Shown here piece after piece: positions 19,089-27,430 of a stretch of DNA of 64,000 nucleotides. The notes under the pieces were generated by a model. It made no database searches. It was not told the DNA's origin and worked only from the letters and a program-made list of their open reading frames with translations. Source of the stretch: Nocardia beijingensis NBRC 16342 (GTDB lineage Bacteria; Actinomycetota; Actinomycetes; Mycobacteriales; Mycobacteriaceae); assembly GCF_001612785.1 (NCBI RefSeq), contig NZ_BDBC01000007.1, positions 1 through 64,000 of the forward strand. Reading direction: 5' to 3'. Position 1 is the stretch's first letter. Each line of letters opens with the position of its first letter. The position numbers were made by a program, and so were the translations under genes.

Positions 19089-20075
19089 TCAGCGGGTGCG
19101 CGCCTCGAAGAACGCGCGCGGTACGTCGACGAGCATGGTGTCGATCTGCTCCTTGGTCACACCACGTTCGAGCACGTAGGGGAACACGTCCTCGAACAGA
19201 TGGGTGTAATGCCACTGCGGCAGCGCGGCCATGGCGGCAGGCTCGATCCAGTCGATGTAGCAGCTCGCGTCCTGGGACAGCACCATCCGGTCGGTGTAGC
19301 CGCGCCGCACCATCTCGATCAGCGTGGCCGCGCGGGCTTCGAAAGTGGTGTCGAGATTGATGCCGAAACGGTCCATGCCGAGCACGAAGCCGGCGTCGGC
19401 GAGGTCGGCGAGGTGATCGCAGTCGGTGGTGTCGCCGCTGTGCCCGAGCACGATGCGGCCGGGATCGACGCCTTCCTCGTCGCACATCACGCGCTTCACG
19501 TCGAGCCCCGACCGCGTCTCCGGATGGGTGTGCACCGTGATCGGCACACCGGTCTCGAGATGGGCCTTGGCGACCGCGCGCATCACGCGTTCGACGCCCG
19601 GAGTCAGCCCTTGCTTGTCGATCGCGCACTTGAGCATGCCCGCCTTGACCCCCGTGCCCGCGATCCCGTCGCGGATGTCGCCGACGAACATGTCGACCAT
19701 CGGATCGGGGACCTGCGCGCCGACGATGTCGTTCAACGCCGGGCCGCGGTAGTGGAAGAAGAAGGGGACATCGCCATAGGTGTAGATACCGGTGGCGACC
19801 ACCAGGTTCAGCGGCACCTGCTCGGCGATCCGCTGAATCCTCGGGATGTAGCGGCCCAGCCCGACCACCGTCGGGTCGACGATCGTGCGTACTCCCGCGT
19901 CGTAGGCGACTCGCAACCGCCGGACGGCATCGGCGATGCGTTCGTCCTCGGAGCCCCATTCGGCCGGGTAGTTCTGCTGGACGTCTCCGGTGAGCACGAA
20001 GACGTGCTCGTGCATCAGCGTCACTCCGAGATCGGCGGCATCGATCGGTCCGCGCACGGTTTCCAGCGTTGACAC
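19089..20075 (-). CDS. Phosphotriesterase-family hydrolase (PLL-type lactonase)
   Basis: 328-residue amidohydrolase-fold enzyme. Metal ligands visible are the first HxH (MHEHVFV, ~22-24), the bridging Lys region (VKAGMLKCA), His in TVHTHPE (~180) and ILGHSGD (~208), and Asp in SQDASC (~268). This pattern fits the phosphotriesterase-like lactonases, which hydrolyse N-acyl-homoserine lactones or delta-lactones with weak phosphotriesterase activity. Starts at GTG 20075 with GGAG upstream. Lies 80 bp upstream of sugC on the same strand; a functional link is not obvious. Confidence 0.87.
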   Translation of the reverse strand: MSTLETVRGPIDAADLGVTLMHEHVFVLTGDVQQNYPAEWGSEDERIADAVRRLRVAYDAGVRTIVDPTVVGLGRYIPRIQRIAEQVPLNLVVATGIYTYGDVPFFFHYRGPALNDIVGAQVPDPMVDMFVGDIRDGIAGTGVKAGMLKCAIDKQGLTPGVERVMRAVAKAHLETGVPITVHTHPETRSGLDVKRVMCDEEGVDPGRIVLGHSGDTTDCDHLADLADAGFVLGMDRFGINLDTTFEARAATLIEMVRRGYTDRMVLSQDASCYIDWIEPAAMAALPQWHYTHLFEDVFPYVLERGVTKEQIDTMLVDVPRAFFEARTR

Positions 20076-20199
20076 AGCGGCTTCTCCTCATCTGAACTGC
20101 GCATTCGCGGAAATCGTACGAACCGGCATGTGATGTGGACCATATTCGCGGGTGCTGAAACTTCGTACAACTTTCGTGCCCACCGCACAAAGGGAAGCG

Positions 20200-21456
20200 T
20201 CAGGCCGGGCACGGTCGCAGCACCGCCGGTCCGAACCAGCGGGCAGCCTGCAACGCCAGGTGCAGGTGCAGCGTGCGGTCGTGATCATCGAAGGTGTGGC
20301 CGGTCAAGTCGAGCGCCTGCCGCACCCGGTATTGGACGGTGTTGCGGTGCACGGCCAGTTCCTCGGCGGCCGCGGCGTAGCTGCGGTTGTTGGCGAGGAA
20401 GACGCGCAGGGTTTCGCGCAGCCAGAGATTGCGCTGGTTGTCGGTGGCGAGCTCACCCAGGCAGTCGGCCACGTACTGGCGCAGTTCCTCGATGTCGGCG
20501 CCGAGCAGCGCGACGGCTGCCACCTGCTCGTGCGCCACCGCACGGGGCGCGCCGGGACCCGCCAGCAGCACGAGTTCGCGCACCCGGTCGGCTTGGCGCA
20601 GGCTGCGCCGGAATCCCGCGACACCGCTGCCGCAGCCGCCCACCGCCACGCGCACCGGCAAGGCCAGCGCCGACAAGGCCCGCTGGATGGCCTCGGCATC
20701 GATGGTCGTGTCCCGAGCGATCGAGAACCACAGCCGGACTTCGCGTTCGTCGGTCGGCACCAACAGCGCCCGGCGCGGGTGGCCGAGCAGCGGGACCAGC
20801 GCCGCGCGCACGGCATCGAGGACGTCCGCCGCGGCCCGCGCCGAAAGCTGGGGCTCGGTCCAGGCGTTCACCGCGACGTGTCGCCCCGACAAGGGATAAC
20901 CCAGCACTTGCTCCGCTTGGGCGATGTCGTCGGCCGATCCGTCGAGCACCCGCGCGACCCATTCCTGGCGCAGACCGCCGCGACTGCCGACCCACCGGTC
21001 GCGTTCCTGCTCGTAGGCGATGCCGACCTGTTCGCACACCCGGTCGATGTACACCGAGGAGCGATGGACCATCCGGATGATGGCCGCCGCGCTGTCGGGG
21101 CCACCCAGCTCCACGGCGTAGCGCATCGCGATGTCGAGGAATCCGGCGTGCCCCACCCGGTACGCCCGGATCAGCGCCGACAGCGGGACGTCGCGCTGAG
21201 CGAGCGTGCGCGCGTACACCAGCGCCCGCGCCGGGGCATGCACATCGTGCTCGGCGGCGTCGTTCTGCACGAAGTCGAGGACGGACATCAAATTGTCGGT
21301 GGTGCCCGCCTCGAACAGCCCCCGCAGCCGGGTGTCCAAGTCGAGCGCCGCGACTTGCGCGCGCATCACTGCCGACAGCTCGGCGATCAACTGGTCGCGA
21401 CCGCGCAGCATCGTCGAGACGACCGCGCGAACCACCTCGTTCTCGCCGTCGGCCAC
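20200..21456 (-). CDS. PucR/CdaR-type transcriptional regulator
   Basis: About 418 residues. The C-terminus carries the PucR helix-turn-helix (LRETLRVFLANNRSYAAAAEELAVHRNTVQYRV), preceded by a GGDEF-like degenerate domain and an N-terminal sensor with GLFEAGTTDN and YRVGHAGF. GTG 21456 is 8 nt after GGAGG, while the upstream GTG 21465 overlaps that site, so 21456 is chosen. Such regulators respond to metabolites and often control neighbouring catabolic genes; the downstream lactonase is on the same strand. Confidence 0.87.
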   Translation of the reverse strand: MADGENEVVRAVVSTMLRGRDQLIAELSAVMRAQVAALDLDTRLRGLFEAGTTDNLMSVLDFVQNDAAEHDVHAPARALVYARTLAQRDVPLSALIRAYRVGHAGFLDIAMRYAVELGGPDSAAAIIRMVHRSSVYIDRVCEQVGIAYEQERDRWVGSRGGLRQEWVARVLDGSADDIAQAEQVLGYPLSGRHVAVNAWTEPQLSARAAADVLDAVRAALVPLLGHPRRALLVPTDEREVRLWFSIARDTTIDAEAIQRALSALALPVRVAVGGCGSGVAGFRRSLRQADRVRELVLLAGPGAPRAVAHEQVAAVALLGADIEELRQYVADCLGELATDNQRNLWLRETLRVFLANNRSYAAAAEELAVHRNTVQYRVRQALDLTGHTFDDHDRTLHLHLALQAARWFGPAVLRPCPA

Positions 21457-21507
21457 TGACGACACCTCCCTCCGCCGGGCTCGGCATCGCGTCCCAACCT
21501 AATGGTG

Positions 21508-21629
21508 CGGACGTAGTCCGTCTCCAGCTCGCGCATGGCTGGAGCGAAGGCGGAGGTACGCATAGTGGGCACAGCCGGACGTAGTCCGTCCTCGGCCGCG
21601 CATGGCCGGAGCGAAGGCGGAGGTGCGCC
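21508..21629. repeat. Two-copy direct repeat, period 68 bp
   Basis: Copies at 21508-~21562 and 21576-~21629 share CGGACGTAGTCCGTC, GCGCATGGC and GGAGCGAAGGCGGAGGT in order, with a few substitutions. Each contains the palindromic GGACGTAGTCC and a second inverted arm around CGCATG. Lies in the divergent region upstream of the LLM-class oxidoreductase gene. Confidence 0.75.
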
Positions 21630-21734
21630 TGACGCGCGCGGGACGAGCCGGAAGCATCATGCGGCGGCTGCGGGAACCCCCACCGCGCCGGTAGCCTCGG
21701 GGCGGGGACGGGACCGATCGACGAGGAGAATGCC

Positions 21735-22529
21735 ATGAGTCGTCCAGTTCGTATCGGAGTTCAGCTACAGCCGCAGCACGCGCCGGAGTACCGGCTCATT
21801 CGTGACGCGGTGTTGCGATGCGAGGACGCGGGCGTCGACATCGTGTTCAACTGGGACCACTTCTATCCGCTCACCGGCGATCCCGACGGCGCGCACTTCG
21901 AGTGCTGGACGATGCTCGGCGCGTTCGCCGAGCAGACGGAGCGGGTGGAGATCGGCGCGCTGGTCACCGGCGGCGGCTACCGCAATCCGGATCTGCTGGC
22001 CGACATGGCGCGCACCGTCGACCACATCAGCGGCGGGCGGCTCATCCTCGGTCTCGGCGCGGGCTGGTTCGAGAAGGACTACGACGAGTACGGCTACGAC
22101 TTCGGCACCCCTGGCAGCAGGCTGGAACTGCTGAAGGAGACCCTCGCCAGGATCAGCGCCCGGCTGCCGAAGCTCAATCCGCGCCCGACCCGCGACCTGC
22201 CGATCCTGATCGGCGGCGGTGGCGAGAAGAAGACCTTGCGGCTCGTCGCGCAGTACGCCGACATGTGGCACACCTTCGCCGATCTGGACGTGATCGCGCA
22301 CAAGAACAAGGTGCTCGCCGAGCACTGCGCCGCCGTCGGCACCGACCAGGCGCGCATCGAGCGTTCGGTGCAGTGGCCGGGGCTGGAGAAGGCTTCCGCT
22401 TTCGTCGAGGCGGGCGTGACCACCTTCACCATCGGGACGAGCGGTCCGGACTACGACCTGAGCGAGGTCGCGAAGGCCGTGCGCTGGCGCGACGAGGTCA
22501 ACCCGGAACCGGTGAGCGGACTGGCCTGA
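21735..22529 (+). CDS. F420-dependent LLM-class oxidoreductase
   Basis: 264-residue luciferase-like monooxygenase family protein. Features: N-terminal RIGVQLQPQHAPEYRLIRDAV, VFNWDHFYPL, EIGALVTGGGYRNPDLLADMARTVDHISGGRLILGLGAGW (the F420-binding LLM block) and LPILIGGGGEKKTLRL. This type reduces or oxidises substrates with coenzyme F420. ATG 21735 has GAGGAG 8 nt upstream. Substrate unknown. The gene is monocistronic, preceded by the 68-bp direct repeat. Confidence 0.88.
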   Translation: MSRPVRIGVQLQPQHAPEYRLIRDAVLRCEDAGVDIVFNWDHFYPLTGDPDGAHFECWTMLGAFAEQTERVEIGALVTGGGYRNPDLLADMARTVDHISGGRLILGLGAGWFEKDYDEYGYDFGTPGSRLELLKETLARISARLPKLNPRPTRDLPILIGGGGEKKTLRLVAQYADMWHTFADLDVIAHKNKVLAEHCAAVGTDQARIERSVQWPGLEKASAFVEAGVTTFTIGTSGPDYDLSEVAKAVRWRDEVNPEPVSGLA

Positions 22530-22672
22530 GCGCCGACTGTTGCGCGGCGGCGGGGTGGAGTTCGAATCAGCGTGATCGAAACTCTCGACCGGTCACGGCG
22601 GCATGGCTTCCCGCGCTCCCGGTCTCGGGGTAGCTGCTGATTAGCAGATTTCCGTGGTTAAGGTTGTCCGTC

Positions 22673-24469
22673 ATGGCTGTTCTGCCCGCTGTGCGGTCTC
22701 GTGCGTTGATCGCCGTGCTATTGCTTGCCGTCGGTCTCAGCGCGACGGCGTGCGGTTCCGGCTCCGACGACGCGGCCACCGAGCGCAACCTCTGCGCACC
22801 GCCGGGCCCGGCCGCCGCCTCCGCCGCGCCGACCAACCTGGCCTCATCGGCCGCAGCGGGTAGCGACCGCTACACCACCGCGACCACCGCGCCGCTGAGT
22901 TCGATCGATGTCTCGAAACTCGGCCTGATCACGCCGGGCAAGCTGAGCGTCGGCACGCTGTCGGACGCGCCGCCGAGCATCTGCGTCGACCGGCAGGGCA
23001 CGTTCACCGGCTTCGACAACGAGCTGCTGAAGGCGATCGGCGCCAAGCTCGGCCTGCAGGTGGAGTTCTCCGGCACCGAGTTCGCCGGGCTGCTCGCCCA
23101 GGTGTCCGGCGGCCGTTTCGACGTGGGCTCGTCCAACATCACCACCACCGACGCGCGCCGCCAGCTGGTCGGCTTCACCAACGGATACGACTTCGGATAC
23201 TTCTCGCTGGTGGTGCCGAGCGGCAGCGCGATCAAGGGGTTCGCCGACCTGAACCGTGGCACGCGGATCGCGGTGGTGCAGGGCACCGTGCAGGACGAGT
23301 TCGTGGTGAACCAGCTGCATCTGGACCCGGTGAAGTTCCCCGACTACAACACCGCCTACGCCAACCTGAAGTCCGGCCAGGTGGACGCCTGGGTGGCCCC
23401 GTCGGCCCAAGCCGAAGGAGCGATCAAGCCGGGTGACGGCACCTCGGTGTCGCAGAACACCTTCAGCCTGGACAATTTCGTCGGCTACGCGGTCGCCAAG
23501 AGCAATCAGCCGCTGATCGACGCGCTCAACAGCGGCTTGGACGCGGTGATCGCGGACGGCACCTACGCCAAGCTCTACACCGACTGGGTACCACGGGAGC
23601 TGCCGCCGGGGTGGAAGCCGGGGTCGCGGGCCGCGCCCGCGCCGCAGCTGCCGGATTTCGCCGCGCTCGCCGCGGGCAAGCAGAAGGACGAGACGGAACA
23701 GAACGCGCCGAAATCCACTGTGCGGCAGCTGAAGGACACGTTCTTCGACTGGTCGCTGTACCGCAAGGCGTTCCCCGACCTGTTCAAGACCGGGCTGCTC
23801 AATACGCTGATCCTGGCGGTGGTCTCCGGCGCGCTCGGCACCGTCATCGGCATGCTGCTCGCGGTCGCGGGGATTTCGCGGACCCGCTGGTTGCGCTGGC
23901 CCGCGCGGGTGTACACCGACATCTTCCGCGGCCTGCCCGCCGTGGTGATCATCCTGCTGATCGGTCTCGGCGTCGGTCCGGTGGTGCGTAACCTCACCGG
24001 CAACAACCCGTACTGGCTCGGTGCGGTCGCGCTGGCGTTGCTCGCCTCGGCCTACATCGGCGAGATCTTCCGCTCCGGCATCCAATCGGTCGAGGCCGGA
24101 CAGTTGGAGGCGGCGCGCGCGATCGGCTTCGGTTACCGCCAGGCGATGACGCTGGTGGTGATCCCGCAGGGTGTGCGCCGGGTTCTGCCAGCTCTGATGA
24201 ACCAGTTCATCGCCTTGATCAAGGATTCCTCGCTGATCTACTTCCTCGGCCTGCTCGCCACCCAGCGCGAGCTGTTCGCCGTCGGACGCGATCTCAACGC
24301 GCAGACCGGCAATCTGTCGCCGCTGGTGGCCGCCGGACTGGTCTATCTGCTGCTCACCATCCCGCTCACCCACCTGGTGAACTACATCGACCGCCGGATG
24401 CGGACCGGACGACCCGACCGGCCGATCGACCAGGTCGAGGCGGCCACGATCACGGAAGGGCGCGGATAG
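22673..24469 (+). CDS. Amino-acid ABC transporter: fused substrate-binding protein and permease
   Basis: 598 residues. Lipoprotein signal with lipobox SATAC (Cys27), then a family 3 solute-binding domain (~80-320: LSVGTLSDAPPSICVDRQGTFTGFDNELLKAIG, FDVGSSNITTTDARRQ). A linker leads to a HisM/GlnP-type permease (~370-580) with the EAA-like loop EAARAIGFGYRQAMTLVVIPQGVRRVLPALMNQF. Likely imports glutamine, glutamate or another polar amino acid. ATG 22673 gives the best signal. The stop abuts the ATPase start at 24470. Confidence 0.9.
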   Translation: MAVLPAVRSRALIAVLLLAVGLSATACGSGSDDAATERNLCAPPGPAAASAAPTNLASSAAAGSDRYTTATTAPLSSIDVSKLGLITPGKLSVGTLSDAPPSICVDRQGTFTGFDNELLKAIGAKLGLQVEFSGTEFAGLLAQVSGGRFDVGSSNITTTDARRQLVGFTNGYDFGYFSLVVPSGSAIKGFADLNRGTRIAVVQGTVQDEFVVNQLHLDPVKFPDYNTAYANLKSGQVDAWVAPSAQAEGAIKPGDGTSVSQNTFSLDNFVGYAVAKSNQPLIDALNSGLDAVIADGTYAKLYTDWVPRELPPGWKPGSRAAPAPQLPDFAALAAGKQKDETEQNAPKSTVRQLKDTFFDWSLYRKAFPDLFKTGLLNTLILAVVSGALGTVIGMLLAVAGISRTRWLRWPARVYTDIFRGLPAVVIILLIGLGVGPVVRNLTGNNPYWLGAVALALLASAYIGEIFRSGIQSVEAGQLEAARAIGFGYRQAMTLVVIPQGVRRVLPALMNQFIALIKDSSLIYFLGLLATQRELFAVGRDLNAQTGNLSPLVAAGLVYLLLTIPLTHLVNYIDRRMRTGRPDRPIDQVEAATITEGRG

Positions 24470-25195
24470 ATGAGTGCCTCCCTCACCGGTACCGGACTGC
24501 ATCTGACGCTGGGGCACAACCACGTGCTGCGCGGCATCGATATCCACGTCGACGCGGGCAAGACCGTCACCGTCATCGGGCCGTCCGGGTCGGGCAAGTC
24601 GACGCTGTTGCGGGTGCTGAACCGGTTGTACGAGCCGGACCAGGGCGACGTGCTGCTGGACGGCAAGTCCGTGCTCACCGAGAATCCGGACCGGTTGCGT
24701 CAGCGCATCGGCATGGTGTTCCAGCATTTCAACCTCTTTCCGCACAAGACCGTCGCGGACAACGTCGCGCTCGGCCCGCGCAAGCTGCGCGGCCTGTCCA
24801 AGGACGAGGCGCGCGCGGTGGCCGTAGAGCAGTTGGAGATCGTCGGTCTGGCCGACAAGGCCGATTCGCGTCCGGCGAACCTGTCCGGTGGGCAGCAGCA
24901 GCGCGTCGCGATCGCGCGGGCGCTGGCCATGCGGCCGGAGATCATGTTTTTCGACGAGGCCACCTCGGCGCTGGACCCCGAGCTGGTGAAGGGCGTGCTC
25001 GGCCTGATGGCCGACCTGGCCTCCGGCGGTATGTCGATGGTCGTGGTGACCCACGAGATGGGTTTCGCGCGCACGGTGTCCGACAGCGTGGTGTTCATGG
25101 ATCAGGGGCAGGTGGTGGAGACCGGCACGCCCGACGCGCTGTTCGACGACGCGCAGACTCCGCGCCTGCGCAGGTTCCTTTCCCAGGTGCTCTGA
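24470..25195 (+). CDS. Amino-acid ABC transporter ATPase (GlnQ type)
   Basis: 241-residue polar amino-acid transport ATPase: Walker A GPSGSGKST, Q-loop VFQHFNLFPHKTV, signature LSGGQQQR, Walker B IMFFDEATSALDPE, H-loop VVTHEMGFAR. ATG 24470 follows the upstream TAG directly, so translation is probably coupled. Partner of the fused binding protein/permease. Confidence 0.93.
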   Translation: MSASLTGTGLHLTLGHNHVLRGIDIHVDAGKTVTVIGPSGSGKSTLLRVLNRLYEPDQGDVLLDGKSVLTENPDRLRQRIGMVFQHFNLFPHKTVADNVALGPRKLRGLSKDEARAVAVEQLEIVGLADKADSRPANLSGGQQQRVAIARALAMRPEIMFFDEATSALDPELVKGVLGLMADLASGGMSMVVVTHEMGFARTVSDSVVFMDQGQVVETGTPDALFDDAQTPRLRRFLSQVL

Positions 25196-25220
25196 GCCGA
25201 GCCAGCACGCGCAGGGCAAT

Positions 25221-25245
25221 TTCATTGATGCGCATCTGCTAATGT
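25221..25245 (+). promoter_or_regulatory. Possible metalloregulator operator upstream of the His-rich gene
   Basis: An AT-richer island contains the perfect 10-bp palindrome GATGCGCATC (25227-25236) inside the wider dyad CATT...AATG (25223-25244), with a TAATGT hexamer at 25240-25245. Position 50-70 bp before the His-rich gene suits an ArsR/SmtB or Zur-type site, but no regulator gene is adjacent. Confidence 0.35.
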
Positions 25246-25294
25246 ATTTGTCATCACGATTCCAGCTATCCGCGCCAGGAAAGAGGGAAGTTCG

Positions 25295-25591
25295 ATGACC
25301 ACAGCACACGCTCAGCACACCGGCCACGATCATGTGCACGGCCCCGGCTGCGGGCACACGGCGTTCCAGCACGGCGATCACATCGACTACGCCCATGATG
25401 GTCATCTGCACCGCGAACACGAAGGTCACTACGACGAGTGCGAGCGGTCCGAGCACACCGAGTGCCGCGATCACCCGCACCAGCACGGCCCCAACTGCGG
25501 CCACGAGGCCGTCCAGCACGGCGACCATGTCGACTATGTGCACGAGGGCCACCGCCACGCCGCTCACGACGGACACTTCGACGAGCACTGA
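25295..25591 (+). CDS. Histidine-rich metal-binding protein
   Basis: 98 residues with 26 His and 4 Cys. Two long repeats (about 15-48 and 64-98) follow HGPxCGHxAxQHGDHxDYxHxGHxHxxHxGHxDE. This composition implies binding of Zn, Ni or Co, as a buffer or storage protein; no signal peptide or membrane segment is present, so it is probably cytoplasmic. GAGGGAAG precedes ATG 25295. Similar actinobacterial proteins are often found near cation efflux genes, but none is adjacent here. Confidence 0.85.
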   Translation: MTTAHAQHTGHDHVHGPGCGHTAFQHGDHIDYAHDGHLHREHEGHYDECERSEHTECRDHPHQHGPNCGHEAVQHGDHVDYVHEGHRHAAHDGHFDEH

Positions 25592-25624
25592 CGCGCGTCG
25601 GTGCCCGGTTCTAGAGTCGGGCGG

Positions 25625-26464
25625 GTGATCGAAGAACACGAGATTCGCACTGAGGCCGGCACCTTCGACGTACTTGCCGCAGGCGATCCCGCCGGCCGGG
25701 AAGTGCTGTTGCTGCACGAATTCCCCGAAGGCGCGCGCGAGTGGGAGTCTCAGCTCCGCGTGCTCGGCGGCGGTGGGTGCCGCGTCGTCGCGCCCGACCA
25801 ACGCGGTTACTCGCCGGGGGTGCGGCCCGAGCGAGCCGCCGACTATCGACTGGAGGAACTGGTCGGCGACGTGGTCGCGATAGCCGACGCGCTGGGCTGG
25901 GAGCGCTTCGACCTGATCGGCCACGGCTGCGGCGCGCGGGTCGGATGGACAATGGCGGCGGAACTGCCCGAGCGGGTCCGCACGTTCAGCGCGGTGTCGC
26001 ATCCCCATCCCGCCGCACTCCAGCAGGCGATAGCCGAGGACGAGGATCAAGCGCAGCGGTCACATCATGTGATCGCCCTCCGGCAGCCGCGCACCGCGGA
26101 GCGGACTCTGCTCGCCGACGACGCCGCCGCGCTGCGCCGGATCTTCGAGTGGAAGATCCCGGAGGAAAACGTCGAGTATTACGTGCGCCGGTTGTCGCGG
26201 CCCGGCGCGCTCACCGCCGCGTTGAACTGGTATCGCGCCATGGACCTCGCCGGTCCGACCGGCCCGGCGTGCGTTCCCACCCTGTACGTCTGGGGCACCG
26301 AGGATGCGGCCTTCGGCTCCACCGCGGCGCTGGCCACCGAGAAATACGTCTCCGGCCCGTACCGATTCGAGATGCTCGAGGACGTCTCGCACTGGGTCCC
26401 GGAAGAGGCGCCGGAGGCGCTGACCCGGCTGCTGCTCCAGCACCTGCTCGCCCATCGCGGATGA
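25625..26464 (+). CDS. Alpha/beta-hydrolase fold protein lacking the usual nucleophile
   Basis: 279 residues from GTG 25625. Clear alpha/beta-hydrolase fold of the epoxide-hydrolase/haloalkane-dehalogenase type: oxyanion-hole region LLHEFPEGAREWE, APDQRGYSPGVRPE, acid region WGTEDAAFG and terminal His in DVSHWVPEEAPE. The nucleophile elbow reads LIGHGCGARVGW; relatives have GHDWG or GHSxG, so residue 101 is Gly instead of Asp or Ser. The gene is otherwise intact, so the protein may be non-catalytic or use another residue, such as Cys102. Confidence 0.85.
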   Translation: MIEEHEIRTEAGTFDVLAAGDPAGREVLLLHEFPEGAREWESQLRVLGGGGCRVVAPDQRGYSPGVRPERAADYRLEELVGDVVAIADALGWERFDLIGHGCGARVGWTMAAELPERVRTFSAVSHPHPAALQQAIAEDEDQAQRSHHVIALRQPRTAERTLLADDAAALRRIFEWKIPEENVEYYVRRLSRPGALTAALNWYRAMDLAGPTGPACVPTLYVWGTEDAAFGSTAALATEKYVSGPYRFEMLEDVSHWVPEEAPEALTRLLLQHLLAHRG

Positions 26465-26561
26465 ATGCGCCGGTGCCGCCACCGATCCCGGCGTTTCCCG
26501 GACACGGTATGCGGCCGGAGGGAAAGCTGAGCCTCGTCCCCACAGGCAAGGGAGGTGAACC

Positions 26562-26966
26562 GTGGACGTCAAGGAAGTCAATCGGCGAGCCATCGCTCAG
26601 TTCCGAGCGGGCGGCGAGATCGATGGCATGCGGCGCGACCGTCTGATCCTGCTCACCACGATCGGCCGCAGAACCGGCGCCCCCTACACCACCCCGCTGA
26701 TGTTCCATCGCGACGGCGACCGCCTGCTCATCGTCGCTTCCAACATCGGAGCGCCGAAACATCCCGACTGGTATGCGAACCTGCGGGCTGACTCGCGGGT
26801 CACCGTCGAGGCGGACGAGGAGAGCTTTCCGGCGCTGGCCACCCCGTTGACCGGTGACGATCGCGCCCGCACCTGGGCGATGCTCAAGCGGACCTATCCG
26901 TTCTTCGCCGAACACGAGATGAAGACGTCCCGGGTGATCCCGGTGGTCGCCCTCACGCGCGTGTGA
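26562..26966 (+). CDS. Deazaflavin (F420)-dependent nitroreductase family protein
   Basis: 134-residue split-beta-barrel protein of the Ddn/FDOR family. Motifs: LILLTTIGRRTGAPYTTPLMFHRDGDRLLIVASNIGAPKHPDWYANLRADSRVTVE, the typical F420-binding and core region. The N-terminus is a short amphipathic helix (NRRAIAQFRAGG). GTG 26562 follows GGGAGGTG. Family members reduce quinones, nitroimidazoles or other substrates; the substrate is unknown here. Confidence 0.9.
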   Translation: MDVKEVNRRAIAQFRAGGEIDGMRRDRLILLTTIGRRTGAPYTTPLMFHRDGDRLLIVASNIGAPKHPDWYANLRADSRVTVEADEESFPALATPLTGDDRARTWAMLKRTYPFFAEHEMKTSRVIPVVALTRV

Positions 26967-26968
26967 AG

Positions 26969-27211
26969 CTAGCGGCGCGCGCCCGTGTCGGCGCGGGCGG
27001 CCGTCGCCTCGACTCGCCGCTCGGCGAACAGGTCGAGCAGAGCGGTCAGGCTGTCCGGGTCGGCGGGGTCTACTGCCCCGTCCGGTAGGGCCAGTTCGGT
27101 GAGCCGTTGCCCCCGATGGAAGGCGGTGGGGCGCAGCGGGGGTGCGTCGTCGGGTTGTCCGAGGATGGTGGCGAGGTTTCCGTCGTTGTCGTAGACGGCG
27201 TAGTAACGCAT
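26969..27211 (-). CDS. Small hypothetical protein
   Basis: 80 residues from ATG 27211. Starts MRYYAVYDNDGNLATILGQPDD, a beta-hairpin-like segment, and ends in an Ala/Arg-rich tail. No membrane segment or recognised domain. Convergent with and 2 bp from the F420-type gene. The spacer 27212-27430 upstream shows no other gene and presumably its promoter. Confidence 0.55.
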   Translation of the reverse strand: MRYYAVYDNDGNLATILGQPDDAPPLRPTAFHRGQRLTELALPDGAVDPADPDSLTALLDLFAERRVEATAARADTGARR

Positions 27212-27430
27212 TGGTGGGCTCCTCAGCGGCCGGTCGAGGCGGTCATCCGACTGGTGTAACTGCTTCTCCTGATCGCGAATCGTGGTGGGTGACGGCGTTC
27301 GAGCTTATCCACACGTTCGATGCTGAGTGTCGGTTTGCGCAGTAGTTGCGTTACCCATTTTTCAGCCACCCACGCGGAATAACCGCACGTAGACCGGTAT
27401 ATGGAGACCGCGCGGCATGGTTTGCCCGAG

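Noticed and set aside
25295..25591. His-rich gene as a low-complexity artefact
   Set aside because: A good start, ribosome-binding site, ordered repeat pattern and conserved spacing of Cys and His support a real gene.
22844..26050. 1068-codon minus-strand open frame
   Set aside because: Covers four well-supported plus-strand genes in antisense; length results from high third-position GC, not coding.
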